A stretch of DNA of 64,000 nucleotides, from NCBI RefSeq assembly GCF_004193775.1, contig NC_041002.1, positions 32,895,112 through 32,959,111 of the forward strand. Direction: 5' to 3'. A program made the translations under genes and the position numbers. Shown here in pieces: positions 10,794 through 22,159 of the stretch. The stretch is from Glycine soja. Its lineage: Eukaryota; Streptophyta; Magnoliopsida; Fabales; Fabaceae. The first letter of the stretch is position 1. Every line of letters begins with the position of its first letter. The notes beneath the pieces are model-generated. The model worked only from the letters and a program-made list of their open reading frames with translations, had not been told where the DNA came from and searched no databases.

Positions 10794-12355
10794 TGTTTAT
10801 GATATTATGTTATTTATTTTTAAGGTTTATGTAACGTTAATATTTATTTTGTGTTGCCTACATGCTATTTTTAATCCTACACCATTAACGAAAATTCGTT
10901 TCATTTGGACAGCGTCATGGCGACACCGCGAAGGTCCCCTCCGCAGTCAGATGGTAACACGGAGCCACCGTCTAAGAGGACAAGACAAAGCACATGTCTT
11001 AGAAGGCTGACTTTAAGAAGTTTAGATCTTCCTAGACCAACGGTTACTGTGGATCCTGTAACTGGAAGAGCATCAGGCCCAGAGAAGCAAAAGTTCCACA
11101 ATTATTTAGGGGTTATAGCTCGAGAAAAGATCCCGATTGTCCACAGCAATTGGAAAAATGTGCTGGAAGCTCTTAAGGACGCAATATGGGGGGACATTTT
11201 GGTAAGTCAAGTTAACAGTATGATGTATTGAAACATTATGATTATTTTCAATAAAATGTTTACATGCACTAAAATTGACATGATGAATATTTTATGCAGG
11301 CTAAATTTGATATCCCAGAAGCCGAAAAGGCCAAGAAAAAGGTCATGTCCACGGTGGCCACTAGATGGAGGCAATTTAAGTCTTCACTAACCACTAAATT
11401 TGTCTATGCTGACACAGAAGGTGGACAGAAAGAAAATCCTTCTGTAAAATATGGTATGGATAAACATACTTGGGATGAATTTGTTGCAAGTCGCAAGACC
11501 CCGGATTGGCAGGTTAGATGTTTGGTCTATTTAGTTTAAATATGTTTAGAAATGTACCTTTTATAAAATTTAATACATTCAAATAATATATGGTCAATGA
11601 CAGGAAATTCTAAAAAAGGCACAGGACAGTCAAAAAAACAATGAGTGCCCCCACGTACTGTCTCGGGGGGGTTATGACTTGCTTGAGAAAAAACTCTTAG
11701 ATGAGAAAACAAAGCAAAGACAACAGGAGGCACTTATGACTGAGAATCCACTGTTTGATCTTGATGAGCCGCCATCTCCCATTAAAAGGCACGTGAAGTG
11801 GAAAATGGCTCGAACCAAACGATATGGCCAGATGACATCAAAGGCGGCACAAGAAATTTCGGATAGAATTGTGAGTTGGAGCATGATTATAATCAATTTG
11901 AAAGTATTTTTTGTTTGTTTTATAATTACAACCTCATTGATTCTTTGAATATGTCGTGCTTTTTATAGGACTCATTAGAAGAGCATACCACACAAGGTAG
12001 TTTTGTTCCCCATGGTCGGGATGACATCTTGAATACGACCATTGGGCAACCGGAGCATCCAAGTCATGTTCATGCAGCGGGATCTGGTATGACCCTTACT
12101 CAATTTTATGGTAAGGCAGCACGTACCTTGAGTAGTTCCTCAGCACCACTAATACAACAATAGTTGGTTGACATTGTTGGAAAGATAAAGGAACAAGTAA
12201 GGAATGAATATGAAGAACAACACAAGAGGAGTCTGGAGGAATTTAAGAAGGAGTTGTCTAGTCAGATCTTCATTCAGTTGAGTCAGATGGGATCATAATA
12301 CTCTCCCCTTTTTGAGGTGGATTTACAGGCATTGGCTGCACGTCTTAGCACTAAA

Positions 12356-12360
12356 GGAAG
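12356..12360. repeat. Left target duplication GGAAG of the gypsy element
   Basis: GGAAG immediately before TGATGTAAGC. An identical GGAAG follows the element at 20156-20160. A 5-bp duplication is as expected for LTR-element integration. Confidence 0.92.
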
Positions 12361-13341
12361 TGATGTAAGCTCCACTGGAGCTTGTAGGCCTAGGATCTTC
12401 TTCATCAATGGATTCCTTTGCTTCTTGGAAGATGAATGGCAGCGGAATGGAGAAGGAAGAGAGAGAGGAGATGCCACTTCAAGGAGAAGATGAGTCTAGA
12501 AGAAGCTCACCACCATAGGAGGCCATGGATAAGAGCTTGGAGGAAGAAGGAGATGAAGGAAGGGAGAGGAAGAGAAGAGCATGAAATTTTGTGCTCTAAA
12601 AGAGCTCTGAAATCTGAAGTTTAATTTTCAAATGATCAAAGTTGAAAAAATGCACACACATGACCTCTATTTATAGCCTAAGTGTCACATAAAATTGGAG
12701 GAAAATTTGAATTTCAATTCAAATTTCACTTGAATTTGAAATTGAATTTGCCAAGCCAAATGTTGGAGCCTCACTAATTATGATTAGTGAATTTCAGTTA
12801 TGGTTCAGCCCATTAATCCAAGATCAATTCCAAGATTCTCCACTAAGTATGCTTAGGTGTCATGAGGCATGTAAAGCATGAAAGACATGCACAAAGTGTG
12901 ACTATATGATGTGGCAATGAGGTGTAGTAAGCAAATGCTCACCTCCCCCTCTAAAATTTAATTGGATTGGGCTTCTAACAATTCAATTAAATTTATTTCC
13001 CAACACACACATCAAATATTCACTTAGTGCATGTGAATTACAAAACTACCCCTAATACAAAAACTAGTCTAGGTGCCCTAAAATACAAGGGCTGAAAAAT
13101 CCTATATTTCTAGGGTACCCTACCTACATTATGGAGCCCTAAATACAAGGACCAAATATAATGACATCCTAATCTAATATGTACAAAGATAATTGGACCC
13201 AACCTTGGCCCATGGGCTCTGAAATCTACCCTAAGGTTCATGAGAACCCTAGGGCCTTCTTCAGCAGCTCTAGCCTAATCCTCTTAGAGCCTCTTACTCA
13301 TGGCTCTAGTGACTGGTCCCTTCCTATGGAGGATTGCATCA
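12361..13341 (-). repeat. 3' LTR of the nested gypsy element (normal U3-R-U5)
   Basis: On the minus strand it starts TGATGCAATCC at 13341, directly after the polypurine tract, and ends GGAGCTTACATCA at 12361. A TATA motif (minus-strand CTATAAATAG) lies near 12667-12676, so R starts around 12640. Length (981 bp) and ends agree with the solo LTR at 43716-44689 (974 bp). The last integrase-ORF codons run into it, ending at 13284. Confidence 0.9.
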
Positions 13342-16300
13342 TCCCTTCCCCCTTGAAGAGGATTTGACCTCAAATCTGTTAGTTCCTCCTCCTCAATATT
13401 AGCTCCACTTGCAAAAGGAATTATATCAGAAATGTTAAAAGTGGTGCTGACTCCATACTCTTCTGGGAGGTCCAACCTATAGGCATTGTTATTGATCCTC
13501 TCCAAAACCTGGAAAGGTCCATCCCCTCTAGGGCTAAGCTTGGATTTCCTTTTAGTAGGGAATCTCTCCTTCCTAAGATGGAGCCAAACCCAGTCACCTT
13601 CATTAAGAATTAGTTTTTTTCTTCTTCTATTGCCTTTAGCTGAGTACACCTTTGTTTGGTTCTCTATTTGGTTCTTAACCCTCTCATGCAACTTCTTTAC
13701 AAACTCTGACCTAGATTCCCCTTCTTTATGTATAAAAGAAGTGTCTAGTGGAAAGGGAATGAGGTCTAACAGTGTTAGGGGATTAAACCCATAGACAACC
13801 TCAAAAAAGGATTGCTTGGTGGTTCTATGAACCCCCCTGTTGTAGGAAAATTCTACATGAGGAAGATACTCATCCCAAGACTTATGGTTTCCTTTCAGAA
13901 GAGCCCTTAAAATGGTGGATAAAGACCTATTCACTACCTCTGTTTGCCCATCAGTTTGTGGATGACAAGTGGTAGAGAAAAGAAGTTTAGTTCCTAGCTT
14001 AGCCCATAAGGTTTTCCAGAAGTGGCTAAGGAACTTAGCATCTCTATCTGACACAATGGTCTTAGGCAAACAATGAAGTCTCACAACTTCCCTGAAAAAG
14101 AGTTTTGAGATGTAGGAAACATCATCCACCTTATGGCAGGGTATAAAGTGTGTCATCTTGCTAAACCTATCTACCACCACAAAGATAGAGTATACACCTC
14201 TTTGGGTTCTAGGAAGCCCAAGGACAAAGTCCATACTAATGTCTACCCAAGGTGCAAATGGGATGGGTAAGGGTGTGTATAACCCATGAGGCATCACCCT
14301 AGACTTGGCTTGTAAACAAGCCACACACCTAGTGCAATGATTATGGACATCTTTCTTCATATGGGGCTAATAAAACTTTTCTTTGAGTAAGACAAAGGTC
14401 TTGTCTATCCCAAAGTGGCCCATGAGCCCACCCTCATGGCTCTCTTTCACAAGTAATTTCCTAATGGATCCTTGGGGTATGCAAAGCTTTCCCTCTTTGA
14501 ACAAATACCCCTCAGCCAAATAGAATCCATCTTGGGCCTTTTTCCCACAACTCTCGTAAATGGGAGAGAAATTTTCATCTAAAGCATACAAGTCCCTAAT
14601 ATTATCAAATCCTAAAATTTAAGCTCCTAGGGAGCAAAACAATGTGTGTCTCCTAGAGAGGGCATCAACTACCACATTTGTTTTTCCCTTTTTGTATTTG
14701 ATAACATATGGAAATTGCTCTAGGTACTCTACCCATTTTGCATGCCTTTTGTTTAACTTGCTTTGCCCTCTAATGTACTTAAGTGATTGATGATCACTAT
14801 CAATGACAAATTCCTTGGAAACAAGGTAATGTTCCCAAGTTTGGAGGGCTCTTATTAAGGCATAAAGCTCTTTATCATAGGTGGGGTAGTTGAGGGTGGC
14901 ACTATGAAGTTTTTCACTAAAATAAGCAATAGGGTGCCCACCTTGTAACAATACAGCTCTAACTCCCACTCCAGAGGCATCACATTCTAGCTCAAAAGTT
15001 TTAGAAAAGTCAGGAAGAGCTAGAACAGGTGCCTTAGTAAGCTTTTCTTTGAGCAAAGCAAAGGCTTGCTCTTGTTTTTCACCCCAGGTAAATGCCATAT
15101 TCTTCTTCACCAGCTCATTGAGAGGTGATGCAACTGTAGAGAAATTAGGAACGAACCTTCTATAGAAGCTTGCTAACCCATGGAAGCTCCTAATATCTCC
15201 CACACTTTTTAGGGTGGGGGCCATTCTTGGATGGCCTTGATTTTCTCTGGGTCCATTTGGACCCCATTTCTACCAACTACAAACCCTGAGAAAAATATAT
15301 TATCTACACAAAAGGTACACTTCTCTATATTTGCATAGAGGGTGTTTTTCCTAAGGACTGAAAGAACTTGCCTGAGATGTCCTAAGTGATCATCTAGGCT
15401 CCTACTATACACTAAAATATCATCAAAATAAACAACTACAAATCTACCTATGAAATCCCTTAAGACATGATGCATAAGCCTTATAAAGGTGCTTGGGGCA
15501 TTAGTGAGCCCAAAAGGCATCACTAGCCATTCATACAAACTAAACTTGGTCTTGAAAGCGATTTTCCACTCATCACCCTTTTCATCCTGATTTGGTGATA
15601 ACCACTTTTAAGATCAATTTTTGAAAAGATATTGGCACCATGCAACTCATCAAGCAAATCATCAAGTCTAGGAATGGGGTGCCTATACTTTACAATAATG
15701 TTGTTGATGACCCTGCAATCTGTACACATTCTCCACGTACCATCCTTTTTGGGCACCAACAACACTGGCTCATCACATGGGCTTAGGCTCTCTTGGACCC
15801 AGCCCTTCTCCAACAATTCTTTAACCTGAGACTCTATCTCCTTAGTCTCCTGAGGGTTAGTCCTATAGGTTGGCCTATTAGGAAGGATTACTCCTGGGAC
15901 TAAATCTATTTGTTGTTCTATTCCCCTTAAAGGAGGTAGCCCAGGGGGTATCTCTTTGGGAAATATATCACCAAATTCATGTAAGAGTTCTTGGACCTTT
16001 GGGGGTAAGTTCTCAAATGTAGGAATTGTGGCAGTGCTAAGGCCTTACTATGCTTCTTTTTCTTTTGTTTTTCTAGTTTTTCTTCCTCATCCCTCTTATC
16101 TTTCATAGTTAGTTGATCTTTGGCTACCTGTGAAGGTGTTTGAGGATGCAACACAAATTTAGTGCCAAGATGGGTGAGGGTAATCTCATTAGTTAGACCA
16201 TTGTAAATGATCTTCCTATCAAATTGCCACGACCTTCCTAAAAGAATATGTCCTGCCTCCATGGGAACTATATCACAATTAACTTCATCCTTATATGTCC

Positions 16301-16770
16301 CAATGGAGAAAGGTACCTTCACTTGTTGGTTAACTATCATTTCCCATGGCTCATTGAGCCATTGAAGTTTATAAGGTTTTGGGTGGGGAATGATAGTGAG
16401 GTTCAACTTGGAAACTAATCTTGTGCTACAACAATTGCAACAAGATCCACTATCCACAATGAGAGAACAAGTTTTATCTAAAATTTTGCATCTTGTATGA
16501 AAGATGTTCTCTCTTTGGGATTGAGATAGATCACAAGATTGACCTCCAAGGAGCCTTCTAACCATTAAGAGGTCACCTTCTTCATGGGGGTAGACTTCCT
16601 CACTAGACTCTTCACCCCTTACTTCATCTTCACTTCCACTAGAGGAAGGGCAAGAAGTAGTCTCCTCTTGAATACTATAAATGTCTTGACCCCTCATGAT
16701 CATGGTTTTCTTTGTGGGGCATTAAGAGGCAATGTGACCTCTTCCAAAACATTTAAAGCATTAAATATCT
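13284..16770 (-). pseudogene. Gypsy pol region: zinc knuckle, protease, RT, RNase H, integrase; broken
   Basis: Read leftward. CCHC knuckle near 16770-16730 (C-x2-C-x4-H-x4-C, interrupted by a stop). Aspartic protease with LIVDSGSC near 16450. Reverse transcriptase at 15816-15209 with [33 protein letters not shown] and the catalytic YFDD. RNase H at 15224-14619 with [14 protein letters not shown] and DSDHQSLKY. Integrase at 14591-13284 with H..H and C..C (HHCC) residues, then the acidic triad in SMDFVLGLP, VSDRDAKF and GQTEVVNRS. The tail ends in RAMSKRL. There are frameshifts near 15590 and 15215 and stops near 14619 and 14365. I see no clear chromodomain. Motif order identifies Ty3/gypsy; I do not assign the clade. 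Confidence 0.92.
13342..13356 (-). other. Polypurine tract of the gypsy element
   Basis: The minus strand reads TCAAGGGGGAAGGGA immediately before the 3' LTR start TGATGC. This is the expected plus-strand priming site, and it confirms orientation and the LTR boundary. Confidence 0.85.
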
Positions 16771-16779
16771 AGTCCTTTC

Positions 16780-17780
16780 TTAAGAACTAGTCTTAGGGGT
16801 GTATTTCTCTATGGTCTTACCCTTATCTTCCTTAGGTTTTGAAGGTGCAGCCCCCAAAATTCCATGGGCTTGGTCTTTCCTTGGATAAGAGTGAGAGCCA
16901 TAAAAGTTTGAAGAAGGCTTTCTTTTAAGTTGTTGCTCCACTCTTATACAAAGTTGGACTAGCTCATCTAGGTCCCTATATGGAAGGAGTTCAACCTTGT
17001 CCCTCACTTCCATATTAAGCCCACTAAGGAACCTAGCTATGCTTTTTCTTTCCTCCTCCCTAAGTATAGCTCATAAAAGGAGTAGTTCCATTTGTTGTCT
17101 ATATTCTTCAACACTCATACTCCCTTGTCTAAGCCTTTGGAGCTTGTCCATAAGCTCCCTTTCATAGTAGGAGGGAATGTGCCTCTTCCTAAGGGCACTC
17201 TTAAGATCATTCCAATACTCTATTGGAGGATCCCCATGAATCCTTCGTTCCCTTACAAGGGAAGTTCACAATAGAGGGCATACCCTTGAAAGCTAAGGGT
17301 AGCCAATGGAACTTTTCTCTCTTCGCTAATATGATGGTAAGCAAAGAGTTGTTCAACCTTCATTTCCCAATCTAAGTAGTCCTCAAAATTATCTTTTCCA
17401 TGGAAATATGGGAGGCCAATGTTAACCTCTTGAGGCCTTCTATCATTTTCTCTTCTATGGGAGTGATGTTTAGTATGTGAACTATGGCGCCCTCTATAAT
17501 AGTCGCTAAGTTGTTTACTTAAACTCTTGCAAGAGTCATGACTACTATAGGAGGCATGTTTTTCTCTTTTCATTTCTTTCATTATTTTTCTTCTTTCTTC
17601 CTCTCTTATTTTCTCTTTTTCATCTTGACTTATTTCTTCCACTCTTTTTTTACCTTTTTCTTTTCTCTCTTGTTTTTCTTTCCACAACTTAAGGGATCTC
17701 AACTCATCTAATATCTTATACAGGGGGTCCTTAGGAGTAGAACACTCACCATTAACACTAGATGAAGAATGAAGACTCAT
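16780..17780 (-). pseudogene. Gypsy gag, frameshifted
   Basis: Gag begins at 17780 (MSLHSSSSVNGECSTPKDP), with a strongly charged Lys/Glu coiled-coil-like stretch (residues about 30-75), an Arg/His/Ser-rich linker, then a retrotransposon-gag domain (LPYFHGKDNFEDYLDWEMKV, near residue 125). A frameshift near 17255 breaks it. The rest of the gag domain continues in other frames to 17013-16780, where VRDKVELLPYRDLDELVQL and the Lys-rich tail lie just before the zinc knuckle. It supplies the capsid-like protein of the element. Confidence 0.85.
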
Positions 17781-19608
17781 GTTGGTTCCTAAGTTATGGT
17801 TCTTTCTTGTTAGGGGTTTGAAAATAAAGGGTAAAAGAAACTATGGTTGAAAATAGCCAAAATAAACACTAAAAGAGGTGTGAAAGATAAGGTAAAAACT
17901 AATTGGTAAAAGGCAAGCTATCTAGGCAGTTTGACAATGGAGGGTAAAGGAAATAAGCTATGAAAGTAAGCAAGAAATTAAAGTGCAAGAAATGCAAACT
18001 AGGCGGATCCTAAGAGTGTTTGGATGACCTCATTTAAGGTTCCCAACAAAACACTCACTATCCTAAGGGAAAATTGCCTAAAATTATTACACACAAATGG
18101 AAGTAGAGTGACCTATTGGAGGCTCCCAACTTACTTCCAATGAAAGGCCTTTTTGTTACAAAATTTGAAAGCAAAGCAAATTGCCAATTACAAAAAAAAA
18201 AGTCCTCAATTGTGGTGGCTATTCTCTCTTTGGTGTTTCACTCAATTTGGAGTGCTTCTTAGTCCAATAGCTCTTAAGGTGGTTGGCCCCTTGCTTCTTG
18301 ACTCAAATTCTTCAAGGGATGGCACCAATCCTCCTTTCCAATTCCCTATATGGCAACTCACAAGCAATGACCAAAGACAAAAAAAAAATGAAATGAAAGC
18401 TAAACCAATAGAGTTTTAACAAGACAAATTTTCAAGGATTATTCAACAATTAAAGCAATGAAAAGCACACAAAAGCAAGCTAGGACTCAAGAAACCTCTA
18501 GTTTTGGCACTTGTTTTCATAATAATTCTCAATTGAAATTTCAGAAGTAGGATTGGTAAAAAAATAGGCACCAATTATAGAACAAATTTTGAGCCAAAAC
18601 AACAAGCACATTTCTCTTTCACTTTTTTTTTCCTGGACACTGATTTTTCAGCCAACTTGTGTGATTTTTCTTATTTTTTTCTTTAATCCAAATCGTTTGG
18701 TTATTTATTCATAATTTTGGCCCAGATGTCTAGAAAATTCAGTAAAAATTTCAGCTCAAAAAACGTAGTGACCAATTCCTAGTAATTTATACAAGTTCGT
18801 ATATTCAAGCTGCCAGCACCAGCGATTTCAACCTAGAAATCAAGAGTAGTGTTTATGTTGCTTAAGGCTTGGATAGTTACAATTTGTGTTTGCTTATGCT
18901 CAATTATCTTGAATAACACAATTCAAGAGATCTTAAGACTTATTTTGATTCACAAATCCAGCCACAACTCAGCACCACAACTCAACTTCATCATAGGCAT
19001 CATGTAGGAAACTTAGAAAACAAAAAAAAAACAAAAGTTCAACAACAAGACTACTTCTAGGAATTGATTTAGAACATGTTATGAACTAAATAACATGCAT
19101 GAATTAGACTCAAAATTCAAAAGATAGGCTAAGAATGACAAGAATACATGAACAAATGTATCTAGAATTCAATAAACAAGATAAAAATTCAATACAAACT
19201 TAGAACATAATGTGATAATTACTATGACTAAACATGACTCTAAGACAACATGGATTAAGTGATTTACACTTAGAATTTTGTGTTTTTTTTTTCTAATCGA
19301 TATTTTGGAAGAAAATTTATATCTAAAGGTTCAGCACAAGAATATTATGAATGAAAAATGATAGAACCTAAAATCAACACAAAAACATTATTCAAGAGTA
19401 GATTTACAAAATTTGAACCATAGAAATGCAAGAACAAGTGTAGATCTAAGATTTAATCGGTTTATTTTTTTTTAATCTACTCTAAACATAACCAAACCAC
19501 AAAGCAATGGAGGATATACATGGAGAATAAGATGAAGAACAAGGAATTAAAGAGAATTCACCGAACAAAAAGATAGAGGAAGAAAAAGAACATAACCTAG
19601 ATGAAGAT
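17781..19608 (-). other. Untranslated leader of the gypsy element
   Basis: About 1.8 kb between the PBS and gag with no convincing reading frame. It is AT-rich with A runs. Long leaders are common in plant gypsy elements. The packaging signal would be here, but I cannot point to one. Confidence 0.6.
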
Positions 19609-19620
19609 GCTCTGATACCA
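19609..19620 (-). other. Primer-binding site (initiator tRNA-Met) of the gypsy element
   Basis: The minus strand reads TGGTATCAGAGC, a perfect 12-base match to the usual complement of plant initiator tRNA-Met. It lies two bases from the LTR edge at 19623. Confidence 0.93.
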
Positions 19621-19622
19621 CA

Positions 19623-20155
19623 TGATGTAGCTCCATGTGGAGCTTGTAGGCCTTGGATCTTCTTCATCAATGGATTCATTTGCTTCTTGAGATCTTATTG
19701 CAGTGGAATGGAGAAGGAGAAAGATGAATGGAGATGCCACTTCAAGTAGAAGATGAGTCTAGAAGGAGCTCACCACCATAAGAAGCCATGGATAAGAGCT
19801 TGAAGGTAGAAGAAAATGAATGAAGGGAGAGGAAGAGAAGAGCATGAAATCTAGTGCCTCTAAAGAAGCCTGAACTTTGATCATTTGAGAATTAAACTTC
19901 AAAGTTCAGACTTCTTTAGAGGCACTAAATTTTGTGCTCTTCTCTTCCTCTCCCTTCATTCATCTTCTTCTACCTTCAAGCTCTTACCATGGCTTCCTAT
20001 GGTGGTGAGCTCCTTCTAGACTCATCTTATACTTGAAGTGGCATTTCCATTCATCTTTCTCCTTCTCCATTCTACTGCAATCAGACCTCAAGAAGTAAAG
20101 GAATCCATTAATGAAGAAGATCCAAGGCCTACAAGCTTCACATGGAGCTACATCA
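19623..20155 (-). repeat. 5' LTR of the gypsy element: palindromic R-U5 dimer without U3
   Basis: On the plus strand it begins TGATGTAGCTCCATGTGG and ends CATGGAGCTACATCA. The two halves (about 19623-19880 and 19895-20155) are inverted copies of the same R-U5 sequence, around a centre near GATCATTTGAGAATTAAAC. In the normal LTR the R region starts about where this centre lies. The U3 part, including the TGATGCAATCC start and TATA box, is missing. The outer end still has TG..CA and a perfect target duplication, so the palindrome was present at integration. Confidence 0.88.
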
Positions 20156-20160
20156 GGAAG
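20156..20160. repeat. Right target duplication GGAAG of the gypsy element
   Basis: Identical to 12356-12360 and directly abutting the terminal CATCA of the 5' LTR. Confidence 0.92.
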
Positions 20161-22159
20161 TAATGTAGAAACTACTCCTGCTGACCCATCATGCGGCAAA
20201 TATGTGAGTTTAAAACCCACTATGGGGTTATACTTGCAACGACAACGTACTACGGTGTTGGTGGCCATAGGGAAAATATGTGAGGGGGGATCTTCCATTC
20301 ACAATGTCACTTATGCTGATGATGTTGTAAGGGTGAGTGTTGACGAATTTATAGAAGGTGATGCCGAAGTGCCCTTCCCAACATCAGAGATTCAATATGT
20401 CAAGCAGGCTCTTCAAACATTCATTGCATGGCCAAAAAATCTTGTGAAAAAAGTGTCACATGAGGTAAATTTTATGTTATTATATTTGCTGCATCACATG
20501 TTTACATGGATATATGTTAGTTTGTGACATTATGCAAATTGTTGTTTTCATTACACATTTAGGAGTCCCATACAAGTCCAAAGAAACTTCCTAAAACAGA
20601 TGAAAGGGGGATGAATGATATTGAACATGATCCATTGCGTCAACTTATTAAGAGCCTATATTACATGTACGACACACCTATTGAGTTGAAGTGGGATGGC
20701 AGCAAATTTGGGCTTCCAAATGTTGATGCTTTGTTCTTCTTGACATTCTCTGATGTAAATGAAATAGTAGCAGGATACAAATGTTTGAACATATCTATAC
20801 TACAATTATGGATGTTGTAAGTCAATTTAATATGATTCATTGATAAGTAGTATTCTGTATGGTATGCATGAGTATCAATTTTTATGTATTTTTTTTATCA
20901 AAGTAGGTTTTTGGATGAGTGGAGCTCAACTTTGGGTCATGCTTCCGTGTATGGATTCCTTGAGCCACAATCGATACACCATGCAAAGGACCGACGCACT
21001 GAATGTGAGCATTACTTACAAGCATGGCTCAAGGAATCTCAACAAGAGGTGTACCTAGGAGCTTACTTAAATCAGTAAGTAATATTAATTCAAATGGTTA
21101 TAAATAATGTTGAAGTTTTGCGTACCTAATAGTTGTTTCTTGTAGAGGTCATTGGCAACTGCTAGTAGTGTGTCCTGTGACCAATGTTGTTGCATGGTTT
21201 TGTTTGTTACGTAAGAAGCCTGATACTCATATCAAAACTGCAATTAACAAGTAAAGTTTTGTATTGTCCCTCATATCATGTAGTGTAATATTTTTTGTGG
21301 ACAATTTTTATCGTTGTATAGACGTTGATCATGCTATTATTATAAGCAGTGCAATGAAGACAACAAACACAGCTGCGAATGGTACAAATAATCAAGGAAC
21401 TCCTAAGTGGATTGAAGTCAAGGTTAGTGATGCAATTAATGCTTATTTTCCAGTATTGATCTTCAAATGATAACCTCAATACAATTGTTTGATCGAATTA
21501 TTATTTATATTGAATGTAGAGTCATGTTCAAAGCGGAGGGTATGAGTGTGGCTATTACATGATGCATTGGATGTGGAACATCGTCAGTGGGGGTTTAAAG
21601 AATGATTGGACCATGGTATGTTCGGTTTAACAACTTGAAATTACTATTTTCGTAGTATTTTGATTGATTTTACATCTTCATTAAATACACCCTTTGTATT
21701 CTTCATATTTTGTAGTGGTTTCTTGATGGAACGACGTTAGACAAGGAAACAATTACAACGATTCGCCAGAAATGGGCAGCATATTTTCTTAAAGTTCAAA
21801 GCAATCAATGTACAAAGTCGTAGTTGACATAGGATATTTTTTGGTTATTGTGAACATTACAGAGACAAATGTAAAAACAATGGCTTGTATTTTTTTGGAA
21901 ATATATTTATGAAATTTTGTGTTTCCTTGTCTCTACCCCAAATGTGTTAAGAAATTCCATAGTATTGTTAGTGTACAAAGTTCCATTATCAGCAAAACTA
22001 TTTTTTGTGAGACCAATCCTGAAAAAGTTGTGCAGGAAATTTGAAGTTACATGGAAAAAGATGTGAAGCTTCATGCCTAATGCCATGTAAGTTGATATTT
22101 ATGTTAGATGGACAAATGTTGTTCTCACCTTTTATAACCATTTTGTGTTTGTTGTGCAG

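Larger units (their letters stand above)
12361..20155 (-). mobile_element. Ty3/gypsy LTR retrotransposon, 7795 bp, nested in the CACTA gene
   Basis: A complete structure in minus orientation: 3' LTR 12361-13341, polypurine tract, pol, gag, untranslated leader, PBS at 19609-19620 and 5' LTR 19623-20155. The 5-bp duplication GGAAG flanks it. Polyprotein order is gag, protease, RT, RNase H, integrase. The two LTRs differ greatly in length (981 and 533 bp) because the 5' LTR is an inverted R-U5 dimer. The same LTR family occurs as a solo LTR at 43716-44689. The coding region has several frameshifts and stops, so this copy is not autonomous. Confidence 0.93.
10917..21823 (+). pseudogene. Second CACTA gene: Transposase_24-like plus Ulp1-like domain, split by a gypsy element
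   Basis: A many-exon gene typical of plant CACTA elements. Exons with GT/AG junctions: 10917-11201, 11300-11512, 11604-11870, 11969-12360 joined to 20161-20464 across the gypsy insertion, 20563-20816, 20907-21074, 21146-21250, 21322-21422, 21520-21615 and 21716-21823. The first part (MATPRRSPPQS, then NYLGVIAREKIPIVHSNWK and [15 protein letters not shown]) resembles Transposase_24 proteins. The last exons resemble a C48/Ulp1-type cysteine protease fold, with His in GHWQLLVV and Cys in GYECGYYMMHW. The acidic residue usually between them is not clear. A TAG at about 12162 interrupts exon 4. Reading across the empty gypsy site gives STKGS followed by NVET in frame, which confirms the join. Confidence 0.8.

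Noticed and set aside
12436..12624. Charged plus-strand frame MAAEWRRKRERR
   Set aside because: Lies wholly within the gypsy 3' LTR (R-U5). Low-complexity Arg/Glu composition. The equivalent reading occurs by chance in related LTRs.
13421..13829. Plus- and minus-strand frames overlapping the integrase (13421-13603, 13486-13794), and 15632-15829
   Set aside because: Shadows of the gypsy polyprotein frame in other frames.
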